From: Allomuricauda ruestringensis DSM 13258 | Lineage (GTDB): Bacteria > Bacteroidota > Bacteroidia > Flavobacteriales > Flavobacteriaceae | Direction: 5' to 3' | Assembly: GCF_000224085.1 (NCBI RefSeq) | Contig: NC_015945.1 | Location: 2,403,501 to 2,467,500 of the forward strand | Length of the DNA: 64,000 nucleotides | In this document: piece after piece, positions 1-8,681 of the stretch | Numbering within the stretch: position 1 is the stretch's first letter | Layout of the letters: each line of letters opens with the position of its first letter | Translations under genes and position numbers: made by a program | Notes under the pieces: generated by a model | What the model saw: the letters and a program-made list of their open reading frames with translations, nothing else | Database searches by the model: none | What the model was told of the DNA's origin: nothing

Positions 1-52
1 TTCCGGCCATTAGGTAAAGGTGCCACGGAGTTTCCATAAGGCCAAAAATAAA

Positions 53-78
53 AAAGGCAGACCATAAGGCCTGCCTTT
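53..78 (-). terminator. Rho-independent terminator of htpG
   Basis: Inverted repeat AAAGGCAG/CTGCCTTT with a short loop lies just after the htpG stop codon. Read on the minus strand it is followed by a T-rich run. Bases 1-50 downstream contain no gene I can recognise. Confidence 0.75.
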
Positions 79-99
79 ACCGTATATATTTTTTTGAAT

Positions 100-1986
100 T
101 TATTTAATCATATCATAGCTTCTCGCAATAAAATTGGTAAGCTCTTCGCCTTTTAGCAAACCTTTGGAGAGGCGAGCCAAATCCAAAGATTGATTGATCA
201 ACCTTTCCCGTTTTTTTGCGGTCTTGGTATTCAAGATCTCGCTGACCAACTCGTGATTGGTGTTTACGATAAGATTGTACATATCCGGCATATTGCCCAT
301 ACCGAACATACCGCCGCCGCCAGTTTGTTGCATTTCCTTCATTCTACGCATAAACTCTGGCTCGGTAATAATGAAGGGCGATGCACTACTTTCCATGGCC
401 TCCATTTGAATAGTATACCCCTTATCGGAAACTACTTTTTCCAAATCCGCCTTGAGGCGGTCTTTTTCTTCATCGGACAATTTGGAAATGGCCGTGTCCT
501 CTTTTTTGATGAGGTTGTCCACATGATCGGCATCTACCCTAACAAACGATAGGTCTTCTTTAGAAGTTTCCAATTTTTGCATCAAGTGCGGTACAATTGG
601 GGAATCCAATAGGAGCACTTCGTATCCCTTTTTCTTGGCCGCTTCAATATAACTATGTTGCGCTTCTTTGTTGGAAGCATACAACACCACCAATTTATCA
701 TCCTTATCGGTTTGGTTGTCCTTAATTTTGGCTTCCAATTCTTCGAAAGTGTAGAAGTCGCCATCAACCGATGGGTAAAGCGCAAACTTATCCGCCTTGT
801 CAAAGAATTTATCTTCGGAAAGCATCCCGTACTCTATCACCACTTTAATGTCGTTCCACTTCTGTTCAAAATCCTCGCGGTTGTTTTTAAAGAGCGAAGT
901 CAATTTATCGGCCACTTTTCTGGTGATGTAGGAAGAAATTTTCTTCACCGCACCATCAGCCTGTAAATAGGACCTGGATACGTTCAAAGGAATGTCGGGA
1001 GAATCGATTACACCTTTTAACATCGTCAAGAATTCAGGAACAATGCCTTCCACATTATCGGTAACGAACACTTGGTTCTGGTACAACTGAATTTTATCCT
1101 TTTGTATGCTAAGGTCGTTCGTCAACTTTGGGAAATATAGGATACCCGTTAAGTTGAACGGATAATCCACGTTCAAGTGAATATGGAACAAGGGTTCCTC
1201 GAATTGCATGGGGTACAACTCCCTATAAAAGCTTTTGTAATCTTCCTCCTTTAAATCCGTAGGTTGCTTGGTCCACGCTGGGTTTGGGTTGTTGATGATG
1301 TCATCTACCTCTTTGGTAGGCGCCGGTTCTTCTTCTTTGGCACCTTCTGGTTTGGGAAGGGTTTCCGTTTTTGTTCCAAATTTGATTGGAATGGGCATGA
1401 ACTTGTTGTATTTGGTCAAAAGTTCACGGATTCTCGCATCTTCCAAAAATTCTGTGGAATCCTCAGCTATGTGAAGTATAATCTCGGTACCTCTTTCTGT
1501 CTTGTTGCTAGGTTCAATGGAAAATTCGGGAGATCCGTCACAGCTCCAATGCACCGCAGGTGCTTTTTGGTGACTTTTTGTAATGATTTCCACTTTCTCC
1601 GCAACCATAAAGGCGGAATAGAAACCAAGACCAAAATGCCCAATGATACCAGCATCTTTACCGGCATCCTTGTATTTGTCCAAAAATTCCTCGGCGCCGG
1701 AAAAAGCCACTTCGTTAATGTACTTTTTCACTTCCTCCTCGGTCATACCAATACCTTGGTCTATAATATGGATGCGTTTGTTGTCCTTGTCCACCTTAAC
1801 CTCGATTATAGGGTTCCCGTATTCCACTTTCGTTTCCCCAATGGATGTAAGGTGCTTTAGTTTTAAGGTTGCATCTGTAGCATTGGAAATAAGTTCCCTC
1901 AAGAAAATTTCGTGGTCACTATACAGAAATTTTTTGATCAAAGGAAAAATGTTCTCTACTGAAACATTGATTTTACCTGTAGCCAT
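100..1986 (-). CDS. htpG: Molecular chaperone HtpG (Hsp90)
   Basis: Bacterial Hsp90, an ATP-dependent cytosolic homodimeric chaperone that remodels client proteins with the DnaK system. The 628 residues match the usual HtpG length. The N-terminal GHKL ATPase domain shows the ELISNATDA helix (residues 31-39, catalytic Glu31 and Asn35), the DxGxG motif (DQGIGMT, D76-G80) and the glycine-rich lid GHFGLGF (116-122). The middle domain carries the conserved segment PLNVSRSYLQ. A Gly/Met-rich stretch lies in the C-terminal part (TGGGGMFGMGNMPDM). The ATG gives the family N-terminus MATGKINVSVENIF. It is monocistronic, with a terminator directly downstream, and diverges from the 2.1-2.3 kb RNA region. 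Confidence 0.98.
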   Translation of the reverse strand: MATGKINVSVENIFPLIKKFLYSDHEIFLRELISNATDATLKLKHLTSIGETKVEYGNPIIEVKVDKDNKRIHIIDQGIGMTEEEVKKYINEVAFSGAEEFLDKYKDAGKDAGIIGHFGLGFYSAFMVAEKVEIITKSHQKAPAVHWSCDGSPEFSIEPSNKTERGTEIILHIAEDSTEFLEDARIRELLTKYNKFMPIPIKFGTKTETLPKPEGAKEEEPAPTKEVDDIINNPNPAWTKQPTDLKEEDYKSFYRELYPMQFEEPLFHIHLNVDYPFNLTGILYFPKLTNDLSIQKDKIQLYQNQVFVTDNVEGIVPEFLTMLKGVIDSPDIPLNVSRSYLQADGAVKKISSYITRKVADKLTSLFKNNREDFEQKWNDIKVVIEYGMLSEDKFFDKADKFALYPSVDGDFYTFEELEAKIKDNQTDKDDKLVVLYASNKEAQHSYIEAAKKKGYEVLLLDSPIVPHLMQKLETSKEDLSFVRVDADHVDNLIKKEDTAISKLSDEEKDRLKADLEKVVSDKGYTIQMEAMESSASPFIITEPEFMRRMKEMQQTGGGGMFGMGNMPDMYNLIVNTNHELVSEILNTKTAKKRERLINQSLDLARLSKGLLKGEELTNFIARSYDMIK

Positions 1987-2145
1987 CGTTTTGTTTTTTA
2001 TTCTTCTTTACCCCCTTTTCCAGTCAAAAAAAATACCAGAACGTTAAATATGACAAACTGACATTTAACTACCATGTTAATGTCAATAGATGAATTTTAA
2101 CATAATTTTGTTTATTTTTAATGCAAAAAGATTAAACAAAAATTG

Positions 2146-2153
2146 TATATTTA
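2146..2153 (+). promoter_or_regulatory. Candidate -7 box for a small transcript
   Basis: TATATTTA resembles the Bacteroidota -7 consensus TAnnTTTG except for its last base. No convincing -33 TTTG is seen about 20 bases upstream. A second box, TAATTTTG, lies at 2103-2110 and could be used instead. Confidence 0.35.
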
Positions 2154-2157
2154 CAGA

Positions 2158-2268
2158 GTTATAGGGTAAGAATTGCTATGAACTAGTAACAGTAACACTA
2201 TAACAAGTTTGTTTATTTATTGGTTAGGTTGTGAAAATGCACTTTCGAACGAAAGTGCATTTTCTTTA
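2158..2268 (+). ncRNA. Candidate small RNA or attenuated leader
   Basis: This non-coding stretch lies between divergent htpG and the TetR-like gene. It begins with GTTATAG (2158-2164), which pairs perfectly with CTATAAC (2198-2204) and encloses a loop of about 33 nt. An unpaired T-rich linker follows, then a long perfect hairpin (2234-2263) with a T-rich tail. Box, folded domain and terminator together look like a free-standing RNA of about 110 nt. It could also be a terminated leader of the gene starting at 2322. I do not recognise an RNA family; the call rests on structure alone. Confidence 0.4.
2234..2268 (+). terminator. Strong hairpin terminator upstream of the TetR-like gene
   Basis: AAAATGCACTTTCG pairs perfectly with CGAAAGTGCATTTT around a tight loop, followed by TTTCTTT. 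It ends 53 bases before the ATG at 2322 and no protein gene precedes it on this strand, so something non-coding or a leader must end here. The flanking A/T arms make it potentially bidirectional. Confidence 0.7.
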
Positions 2269-2321
2269 AAAGTTTGATTGTGCGACCTCGCCATTTTTTA
2301 ATCTTTCAAAAAAATACCAAA

Positions 2322-2978
2322 ATGGCAAATACTAGTAAATCCAAGATTACCGAAGATAAAATTATAAGCTTGTTCATGGACTCTGTACTGGAACACGAAA
2401 AGGTGCCAAGCTCAGTATTCAAATTCTGTAAAGAGCATAAAATAAAAGAAGAGGAGTTTTATGGATTATTTGGCTCGTTTGAATCGCTTAAGCAATCCAT
2501 TTGGAACAAATTTTTTGACAACAGTTACGGAGTAATGCAGAAGAATAAACAATATGCTTCCATGACAAATGAGGAGAAGATGCTTACTTTTTTCTTCACC
2601 TTTTTTGAGAATTTGACCTTGAACAGGAGTTATGTGCTATTTATAATGAAAGAAAACAAGTACTCCTTGGAAGGATTGGGCCAATTAAAAGAATTACGGA
2701 AAAAATTCAAAGATTTTGCGTCCACACTTATTGAAGAGCGAAACGAGGAAAGAAACTTCAAAGTCCTTAAATATAATGCACCGCTGTTCTCGGAAGGTGC
2801 TTGGTTGCAGTTTTTGTTCATTTTAAAATTCTGGATGGAAGACGGTTCCCCTGGCTTGGAAAAAACGGACATCGCCATCGAAAAGTCAGTAACCACCATT
2901 TTTCAAATATTTGAAAGTACGCCACTGGAAAAAATAGTGGACTTTGGAAAATTCCTCTACAAGGAAAAATTTGTATAA
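2322..2978 (+). CDS. TetR-like transcriptional regulator
   Basis: 218-residue protein resembling the TetR-family regulators that precede ABC1-kinase genes in Flavobacteriaceae. The N-terminal 60 residues read as a helical HTH domain (ITEDKIISLFMDSVLEHE, then a recognition-helix-like EEEFYGLFGSFESLKQSIW). The remainder is a helical ligand-binding-type domain with no recognisable ligand pocket. ATG 2322 (MANTSKSKITEDK) is preferred over in-frame TTG 2274, because the extra 16 residues lie against the upstream terminator and look non-coding. Its stop is 5 bases before the ABC1-kinase start, so the two are co-transcribed and it may control its partner (inference). Confidence 0.75.
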   Translation: MANTSKSKITEDKIISLFMDSVLEHEKVPSSVFKFCKEHKIKEEEFYGLFGSFESLKQSIWNKFFDNSYGVMQKNKQYASMTNEEKMLTFFFTFFENLTLNRSYVLFIMKENKYSLEGLGQLKELRKKFKDFASTLIEERNEERNFKVLKYNAPLFSEGAWLQFLFILKFWMEDGSPGLEKTDIAIEKSVTTIFQIFESTPLEKIVDFGKFLYKEKFV

Positions 2979-2983
2979 GACCC

Positions 2984-4294
2984 ATGAAAAGATTGGATAC
3001 CATTCCCACTGGAAAAATAGAACGAGCTGGAAAACTCGTCAAAACTGGCGTTAAGATAGGCGGCAATTACGTTAAATACTATGGCAAAAAACTGGTCGAC
3101 CCACAGACCAACCGTGATACATTGAATCAAGACAATGCAGAGGATATTTATGATGGCCTAAAGAGTTTGAAGGGAAGTGCCCTAAAGGTGGCACAAATGC
3201 TCAGTATGGAAAAGAACTTGCTTCCCCGTGCCTACGTGGAAAAATTCTCCCTGTCCCAATTTTCGGTTCCGCCGTTGTCCGCTCCCTTGGTTCGTAAAAC
3301 TTTCAAAAAGTATTTGGGGAAGTATCCAGAGGATGTTTTTGATGGGTTTGAAAAGGACTCCGTCAACGCAGCTAGCATAGGACAGGTGCACCGTGCCAAC
3401 AAGGATGGTAAAAAACTGGCAGTAAAAATTCAATATCCAGGAGTTGCCGAAAGCATTAGCAGCGATTTGGCCTTGGTAAAGCCAGTGGCCATTAAAATGT
3501 TCAATTTAAAAGGGAAGGATTCCGAAAAATATTTCAAGGAAGTAGAGCACAAATTAGTGGAAGAGACCAACTATATTTTGGAACTGGAGCAAAGTGATGA
3601 AATTACCACCGCTTGCACGGTTATTCCGAACATGCAGTTTCCAAAATACTACCGAGAGCTATCCAGTGAGCGCATCTTGACCATGGATTGGATGGAAGGA
3701 ATCCATTTGGGGGAATTTACCCAAACTGATTTCGATGCCGATTTGGGCAACAAATTAGGGCAGGCTCTTTGGGATTTTTATATGTTCCAAATCCATAAAT
3801 TGAGAAGGGTACATGCCGACCCACATCCGGGAAACTTTTTGGTGAGCTCCGAAGGCAGTTTGATTGCCATTGATTTTGGTTGCATAAAAGAAATACCTGA
3901 AGAATTCTATGTGCCTTATTTTGAACTGGCCAAAGAGGAAAACATCAATAATGATGAGGTGTTTATGGAGAAACTGTACGAACTGGAAATCCTGACATCC
4001 ACCGATTCTGAAGAAGAACTGCAATTTTTTAAGGCCTTGTTCAAAGAAATGCTCACCATTTTTACCTCACCCTTTCATAGAGAAACATTTGATTTTGGCC
4101 ATGAAGGTTTTTGGGCCAAGATTGCGAACCTTAGCGAACGGTATTCTAAAGATGAACAAATTCGAAAAATGAACGGAAATCGTGGTTCCAAACACTTTTT
4201 GTACATAAATCGCACGTTTTTTGGACTTTATAACTTGTTGCACGATTTAAGGGCCAAGGTAGAGGTGAACCATTTTGAAAAGTATATGAACTAA
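2984..4294 (+). CDS. ABC1/AarF/UbiB-family atypical kinase
   Basis: Atypical protein-kinase-like ATPase of the UbiB/ADCK family, linked to quinone or other isoprenoid-lipid metabolism. The family motifs are present: a KxxQ helix (K68-V-A-Q71) replacing the usual KxGQ, the alanine-rich loop NAASIGQVHRA (128-138) in place of a P-loop, the nucleotide-binding Lys148 (AVKIQYPG), the catalytic loop HADPHPGNF (277-285) and the metal-binding DFG (297-299). No C-terminal membrane helix is obvious, unlike E. coli UbiB. At 436 residues it is of normal length. It sits in an operon with the TetR-like gene. The substrate cannot be inferred; flavobacteria use menaquinone. Confidence 0.9.
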   Translation: MKRLDTIPTGKIERAGKLVKTGVKIGGNYVKYYGKKLVDPQTNRDTLNQDNAEDIYDGLKSLKGSALKVAQMLSMEKNLLPRAYVEKFSLSQFSVPPLSAPLVRKTFKKYLGKYPEDVFDGFEKDSVNAASIGQVHRANKDGKKLAVKIQYPGVAESISSDLALVKPVAIKMFNLKGKDSEKYFKEVEHKLVEETNYILELEQSDEITTACTVIPNMQFPKYYRELSSERILTMDWMEGIHLGEFTQTDFDADLGNKLGQALWDFYMFQIHKLRRVHADPHPGNFLVSSEGSLIAIDFGCIKEIPEEFYVPYFELAKEENINNDEVFMEKLYELEILTSTDSEEELQFFKALFKEMLTIFTSPFHRETFDFGHEGFWAKIANLSERYSKDEQIRKMNGNRGSKHFLYINRTFFGLYNLLHDLRAKVEVNHFEKYMN

Positions 4295-4305
4295 TTTCCT
4301 TAATA

Positions 4306-4332
4306 AATATCCAGTTCTTGGGATATATTTTT
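4306..4332 (+). terminator. Weak terminator after the ABC1-kinase operon
   Basis: ATATCC/GGATAT arms around AGTTCTTG are followed by a T-rich run. The stem is only six pairs, so the call is tentative. Confidence 0.4.
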
Positions 4333-4389
4333 TACTTTTCCATTAATTAGCCAAGGATTTTTTAAAGATTCAATATTAAGCACTTTATA

Positions 4390-5400
4390 ATGTATAACTC
4401 AAGAATATCAGGATTGGGATTTTACGTCCCTGAAAATGTGGTCACTAACGACGATTTGTCCAAAGTGATGGACACGAATGACGAATGGATTCAAGAACGG
4501 ACCGGTATAAAGGAAAGGCGCCATGTTGTAAAAGGTACCGATACCACCACATCCATGGGGGTAAAAGCGGCCAAAAAAGCAATTGAACGTGCCGGCATTG
4601 ATAAGGATGAAATAGATTTCATTGTTTTTGCCACACTGAGCCCCGATTATTACTTTCCTGGCCCCGGGGTTTTGGTACAACGCGATTTGGGATTAAAAAG
4701 AACTATAGGGGCACTCGATGTTCGAAACCAATGTTCTGGTTTTGTCTACGGAATTTCCGTTGCTGATCAATACATAAAAAGTGGTATGTACAAAAATGTA
4801 CTTGTTATCGGTTCCGAACTACATTCTCATGGTTTGGATATGACAACAAGAGGTAGGGGCGTATCCGTAATTTTTGGAGATGGTGCAGGAGCTGCCGTAT
4901 TGACCCGCGAAGAAGATGCTTCAAAAGGAATTCTTTCCACCCATTTACATTCCGAAGGGCAACATGCCGAAGAACTTTCCTTGATTGCGCCCGGAATGGG
5001 CAAAAGATGGGTGAACGATATTATTGCAGATGCAGACCCCGAGGATACTTCGTATTACCCTTATATGAACGGGCAATTTGTGTTTAAAAATGCTGTGGTC
5101 CGCTTTAGTGAGGTAATTATGGAGGGTTTAAGCAAGAATAATTTATCTCCAACAGATATTGATATGCTGATTCCGCATCAGGCCAACTTGCGGATTTCAC
5201 AATTCATCCAAAAGAAATTTGGGTTGAAGGACGACCAAGTGTACAACAACATTATGAAATACGGAAACACCACGGCCGCATCCATACCCATTGCTTTAAC
5301 AGAGGCATGGGAAGCTGAAAAAATCAAAGAAGGAGATTTGGTAGTGCTTGCCGCCTTTGGTAGTGGCTTTACTTGGGGCAGCGTGATTATTCGGTGGTAG
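4390..5400 (+). CDS. 3-oxoacyl-ACP synthase III family protein (FabH-like)
   Basis: Thiolase-fold condensing enzyme related to FabH, which joins an acyl-CoA starter to malonyl-ACP. The catalytic triad is visible: Cys115 in VRNQCSGF, His in LIPHQANLR (near residue 262) and Asn in YGNTTAASIP (near 292). The N-terminus SRISGLGFYVPENVVTN and the DEWIQERTGIKERR segment are typical. The active-site context RNQCSGF differs from the canonical housekeeping FabH motif (AACAGF), so this is probably a paralogue making a special acyl chain rather than the main FabH. The 336 residues are normal. It is monocistronic and ends at a strong shared terminator. Confidence 0.88.
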   Translation: MYNSRISGLGFYVPENVVTNDDLSKVMDTNDEWIQERTGIKERRHVVKGTDTTTSMGVKAAKKAIERAGIDKDEIDFIVFATLSPDYYFPGPGVLVQRDLGLKRTIGALDVRNQCSGFVYGISVADQYIKSGMYKNVLVIGSELHSHGLDMTTRGRGVSVIFGDGAGAAVLTREEDASKGILSTHLHSEGQHAEELSLIAPGMGKRWVNDIIADADPEDTSYYPYMNGQFVFKNAVVRFSEVIMEGLSKNNLSPTDIDMLIPHQANLRISQFIQKKFGLKDDQVYNNIMKYGNTTAASIPIALTEAWEAEKIKEGDLVVLAAFGSGFTWGSVIIRW

Positions 5401-5434
5401 ACGATATCGTTACAATAAAAAATAAGTATAAAAT

Positions 5435-5464
5435 AAAACCCCGATCCTTTAGGATCGGGGTTTT
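5435..5464. terminator. Bidirectional terminator between converging genes
   Basis: Perfect inverted repeat AAAACCCCGATCCT-TT-AGGATCGGGGTTTT with T-runs on both strands serves the plus-strand synthase (stop 5400) and the minus-strand receptor (stop 5522). Confidence 0.9.
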
Positions 5465-5521
5465 TGATCAATGCCCCCACAAGATAACCAACCAACACTC
5501 AATATGAGGCATCAATACATT

Positions 5522-7972
5522 TTATAAGATTCCACCACCGCCTTGTTTGGTGTTGCTATCCCTTCTTTTACGTGACTTAGCACGGTTTTTTCCACTTCCA
5601 AATCGGTACGATAGTCCAACATATACATTATTGCTCTCCCAGTTAAAAGCACCTTCTTGCGCATAGGGATAATCACCTTCAAAGGCGAAGCGCATTGTGT
5701 TGAAAATATCGTTGTAGTTAAAGCTAAGGGTGCCTTTGCCTTCGGCAAAGCTGTAGCGTGCGCCCAAATTCACAAAATACATGGGTTGTGCATCAAACTG
5801 TATGCTTTTGTTTCGTCCGCGGTAAAAACCAAAAGCTTGCAGCGTCAATTTTTTGGTTACGGTGAAGCTATTGTTCATCCTAAGGTTCCAAGCCGTGTTG
5901 TCGACCTCCACTCTTTCTTCAACAATATCGTCCTCGCTTGGGTTGGGGTCCGTGGAATTCAACGTTTCCGTAATACCTCTTTGCGTCTGCGAAAAAAGGT
6001 CAAAACTGCCGTTAATGTTCCACCATTTAATGGGCTTGTAGTTTGTGGATAACTCTACCCCGTAGGCGGAGGTTTTATCAAAGTTGTCAAAAGTCAGGAT
6101 GGTCTTGTTTAGATCCAAACGGTCGATATAAATGGCCCTATTGATTTCGTCGGAAATACTTCTGTAAAAAACACCGCCCGTAACACTACCATTTTTGATT
6201 CTTTTGGTGTAATTGGCTTCATAAGAGCTTGTAAACTGGGGAACCAAATTTGGGTTACCAAAGGAAGATATCAAAGGGGTGGCAAACTCTCGAATTGGGT
6301 TTACTTGTTGCAGTCCCGGTCTGTCCACACGTCTGCTATAACTAATTTGTATCTGGTCTTTTTCGTTAGGTTTGTAGGTAACGAATGCGGAGGGATATAT
6401 TTCGGTATACTTGTCAGTGAAGGAACGTACCGCATTGGTATCCGCTTTTACCTGCACATCCTCTACTCGAACACCCATTTGATAGGACCATTTCTCATAG
6501 GACTGTCCAAAAGTGGCGTAAGCGGAATAGATATCCATGTCGTATACAAATTTGGTGGATGGTGTCGGCACCAAGTTTCCTTCGGAATTGAAAGTTTGAC
6601 CCGTGGAGGAATAATCCACCTTGGTCTCAAAATTTCTGGATTGCAATCCCACTTCCAACTTGGAAATACTGTCCAGCGGATTCACGTAATCTAAATTGGC
6701 CGTTGTTTGGGTACGTTCAGTATCCACAAAATCCATATAATCCGGATAGGTAGATGCTCCTATGGAGCTAAAATCGGCATCTTGTTCGCTTTCAAACTGG
6801 TTGTGGTCCACTTCCAGCTCTATGTTGTGCCCTTCCTTGTTAAAGTCCAGTTTATAGTCAAAATTGTATTGCTCGCTACGGTTGTTGGAGTCGTCAAAGA
6901 ACAATTGGGTCACATTTCTGGATGGATTGTTGAAATACGAAACCTGAGTTTTACCATCTCCTTCTCCTTCATAAATATTTTGATTGGTAAAGAAGGATAT
7001 GGTGTTTTTGTCATTCAGATAGAAATCGACCCCCACTTTATAGAGATGGGATTTGTTGTTATTGAAGAAGTCAAACTTTTGACGGGAGTTTTCCCTGATT
7101 CGAAGAATGCTTCCGTCGTTGACCCATTTACCGATATTGTTTCCGTAATTTCCATAAAAGTTGAATTTTCCATTGCGGTAGTTCAAATCGATAGAGCTAT
7201 TGAATTTGGCCTCGATACCTTTGGTAAGACCCATGTTCACATTTCCGTTGAAGCCAATATTTGCATTCTTGTGCAAAACAATATTGATGATGCCGCTCAT
7301 CCCTTCGGGATTATACTTGGCAGACGGATTGGTGATCAGTTCTATGGATTTTATGGATGTGGACGGAATTTGCTTGAGCAATTGTGCTACGGGCACGTTG
7401 GACAACTTTCCATCGACCATGACCCGCACATTGGAATTTCCACGTAGCGTAATATCGCCAGTTTGGGAATCCACATTTACGGACGGAATGTTGTTCATAA
7501 TATCCGATGCCGAAGCACCTGCGGTCGTAAGGTCTTTTCCTACATTGATTACCTTTCGGTCCACACGTTGTTCTATGGTGGTTCGTTCGGCCACCACCTC
7601 AACGCCTTCCAGTTCCTTGGTCTCTTCCTCCAAGGTTACGGTTCCCAAGTTCAGGTTCCGTTTTCCTTTGGCTATCTCTAGTTTTTGGGAGTAGGTTTTG
7701 TAGCCGATAAACTGTACTTCAAAAGTAAAAGTACCGTCGGGGAGCTTTTTAATTTCAAACTCACCCTCTTCGGTAGTAATGCTACCGGTAATGGTCTCGG
7801 TGCCATCTTCGGATTTGATGACCACTGCTGCATAAGCTACCGGTTGGTTGGAAATGTTGTCCACAACCTTTCCGTTAACGGAGCCTAAAGCCGTGCCGGG
7901 GTCGTTTGCTAAAGAAATTGAAGGAAATACAGTGCACAAGAATAGTGCAAAAAGAATGCTCACATGTCTCAT
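5522..7972 (-). CDS. TonB-dependent-type outer-membrane beta-barrel receptor
   Basis: 816-residue outer-membrane protein of the CarboxypepD_reg-like / OMP_b-brl_3 family common in Bacteroidota. A Sec signal peptide (about 1-23) precedes a carboxypeptidase-regulatory-like beta domain (about 31-115), a TonB plug (about 140-240, with LRGNSNVRVMVDG and ITNPSAKYNPEGMSGIINI) and a long beta-barrel with alternating aromatic strands. The tail after the last strand (VGLSYRFGSG) is strongly basic and then glycine-rich (NRAKSRKRRD...GGGGIL). The substrate is unknown. Unlike SusC it has no SusD partner. A hairpin lies in its 5-prime leader at 8156-8179. Confidence 0.92.
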   Translation of the reverse strand: MRHVSILFALFLCTVFPSISLANDPGTALGSVNGKVVDNISNQPVAYAAVVIKSEDGTETITGSITTEEGEFEIKKLPDGTFTFEVQFIGYKTYSQKLEIAKGKRNLNLGTVTLEEETKELEGVEVVAERTTIEQRVDRKVINVGKDLTTAGASASDIMNNIPSVNVDSQTGDITLRGNSNVRVMVDGKLSNVPVAQLLKQIPSTSIKSIELITNPSAKYNPEGMSGIINIVLHKNANIGFNGNVNMGLTKGIEAKFNSSIDLNYRNGKFNFYGNYGNNIGKWVNDGSILRIRENSRQKFDFFNNNKSHLYKVGVDFYLNDKNTISFFTNQNIYEGEGDGKTQVSYFNNPSRNVTQLFFDDSNNRSEQYNFDYKLDFNKEGHNIELEVDHNQFESEQDADFSSIGASTYPDYMDFVDTERTQTTANLDYVNPLDSISKLEVGLQSRNFETKVDYSSTGQTFNSEGNLVPTPSTKFVYDMDIYSAYATFGQSYEKWSYQMGVRVEDVQVKADTNAVRSFTDKYTEIYPSAFVTYKPNEKDQIQISYSRRVDRPGLQQVNPIREFATPLISSFGNPNLVPQFTSSYEANYTKRIKNGSVTGGVFYRSISDEINRAIYIDRLDLNKTILTFDNFDKTSAYGVELSTNYKPIKWWNINGSFDLFSQTQRGITETLNSTDPNPSEDDIVEERVEVDNTAWNLRMNNSFTVTKKLTLQAFGFYRGRNKSIQFDAQPMYFVNLGARYSFAEGKGTLSFNYNDIFNTMRFAFEGDYPYAQEGAFNWESNNVYVGLSYRFGSGKNRAKSRKRRDSNTKQGGGGIL

Positions 7973-8155
7973 GAGTTGTTCGTTTTTTGATTGATGATTC
8001 GATTGATTGATGTTACTTTTAAGACGCTCGATACTGAAGAATGTTACAGAAGAAAATTATTTTAACATTCCTTAACATAAAATATGGTGGCTTTGCCCAT
8101 TTTTGTAAGGTATTCTGGATTGTAGGGTCAATTGTGGCAAGTCTATAAAAGAAGA

Positions 8156-8179
8156 AACCCCGGCAAAAATACCGGGGTT
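8156..8179 (-). terminator. Hairpin in the leader of the receptor gene (terminator or attenuator)
   Basis: AACCCCGG-(8 nt)-CCGGGGTT; on the minus strand it is followed by TTTCTTCTTTTA, as in an intrinsic terminator. No gene ends here: the CoA-binding gene points away at 8322 and the receptor starts at 7972. It could therefore end a short transcript or attenuate the receptor mRNA. The rest of the 7973-8321 gap is AT-rich with no other clear feature. Confidence 0.5.
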
Positions 8180-8321
8180 ATACATTGATAAGCTATACTA
8201 AACACTAACCATTAACTATAAAAATACAGTCTTACCAATGACAATATAATATATGAATAATAGACGAGTTTTCCTTTTAAAAGTTACAGTCTATATTAAA
8301 GTTTAACACAAAAATTAACAA

Positions 8322-8681
8322 ATGTCAAAAACACTTGTCGTAGGGGCTTCTACAAACCCAGGAAGATACAGCAACACAGCAATTCGTAGGCTGGTTGACA
8401 ATAATATTGAAACAACCGCATTTGGGATACGTGGGGGAACTGTATCTGGAGTGCAAATTAAAGACAACTTGGTTGATTTTCAAAATATTGATACCGTAAC
8501 TTTATATTTAAGCCCCAAAAACCAAAAGGAATATTATCAACAGGTAGTGGACCTTAAACCAAAACGGGTGATTTTTAATCCGGGCACCGAAAACCCCGAG
8601 TTCTACAAAATCCTTGAAAATGCTGGGATAGCCGTGGAGGTTTCCTGTACTTTGGTGTTGCTCGCTACTGGGCAATACTAG
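8322..8681 (+). CDS. CoA-binding (Rossmann-fold) domain protein
   Basis: 119-residue single-domain protein of the CoA_binding_2 family (YccU-like), a Rossmann fold resembling the nucleotide/CoA-binding part of succinyl-CoA synthetase. Visible features are the glycine-rich start [15 protein letters not shown], the middle segment [17 protein letters not shown] and the end [11 protein letters not shown]...[19 protein letters not shown], all typical. The molecular role is unknown across the family. Its last 17 bases overlap the convergent 3-prime end of the symporter gene, with no terminator between them. Confidence 0.88.
   Translation: MSKTLVVGASTNPGRYSNTAIRRLVDNNIETTAFGIRGGTVSGVQIKDNLVDFQNIDTVTLYLSPKNQKEYYQQVVDLKPKRVIFNPGTENPEFYKILENAGIAVEVSCTLVLLATGQY

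Noticed and set aside
1264..1860. Long plus-strand ORF (198 codons) inside htpG
   Set aside because: Fully antisense to the conserved htpG frame, no promoter or family resemblance; a shadow of codon bias.
6707..7447. 246-codon plus-strand ORF inside the receptor gene
   Set aside because: Antisense to an intact outer-membrane receptor; composition is Ile/Val-rich nonsense with no motifs.
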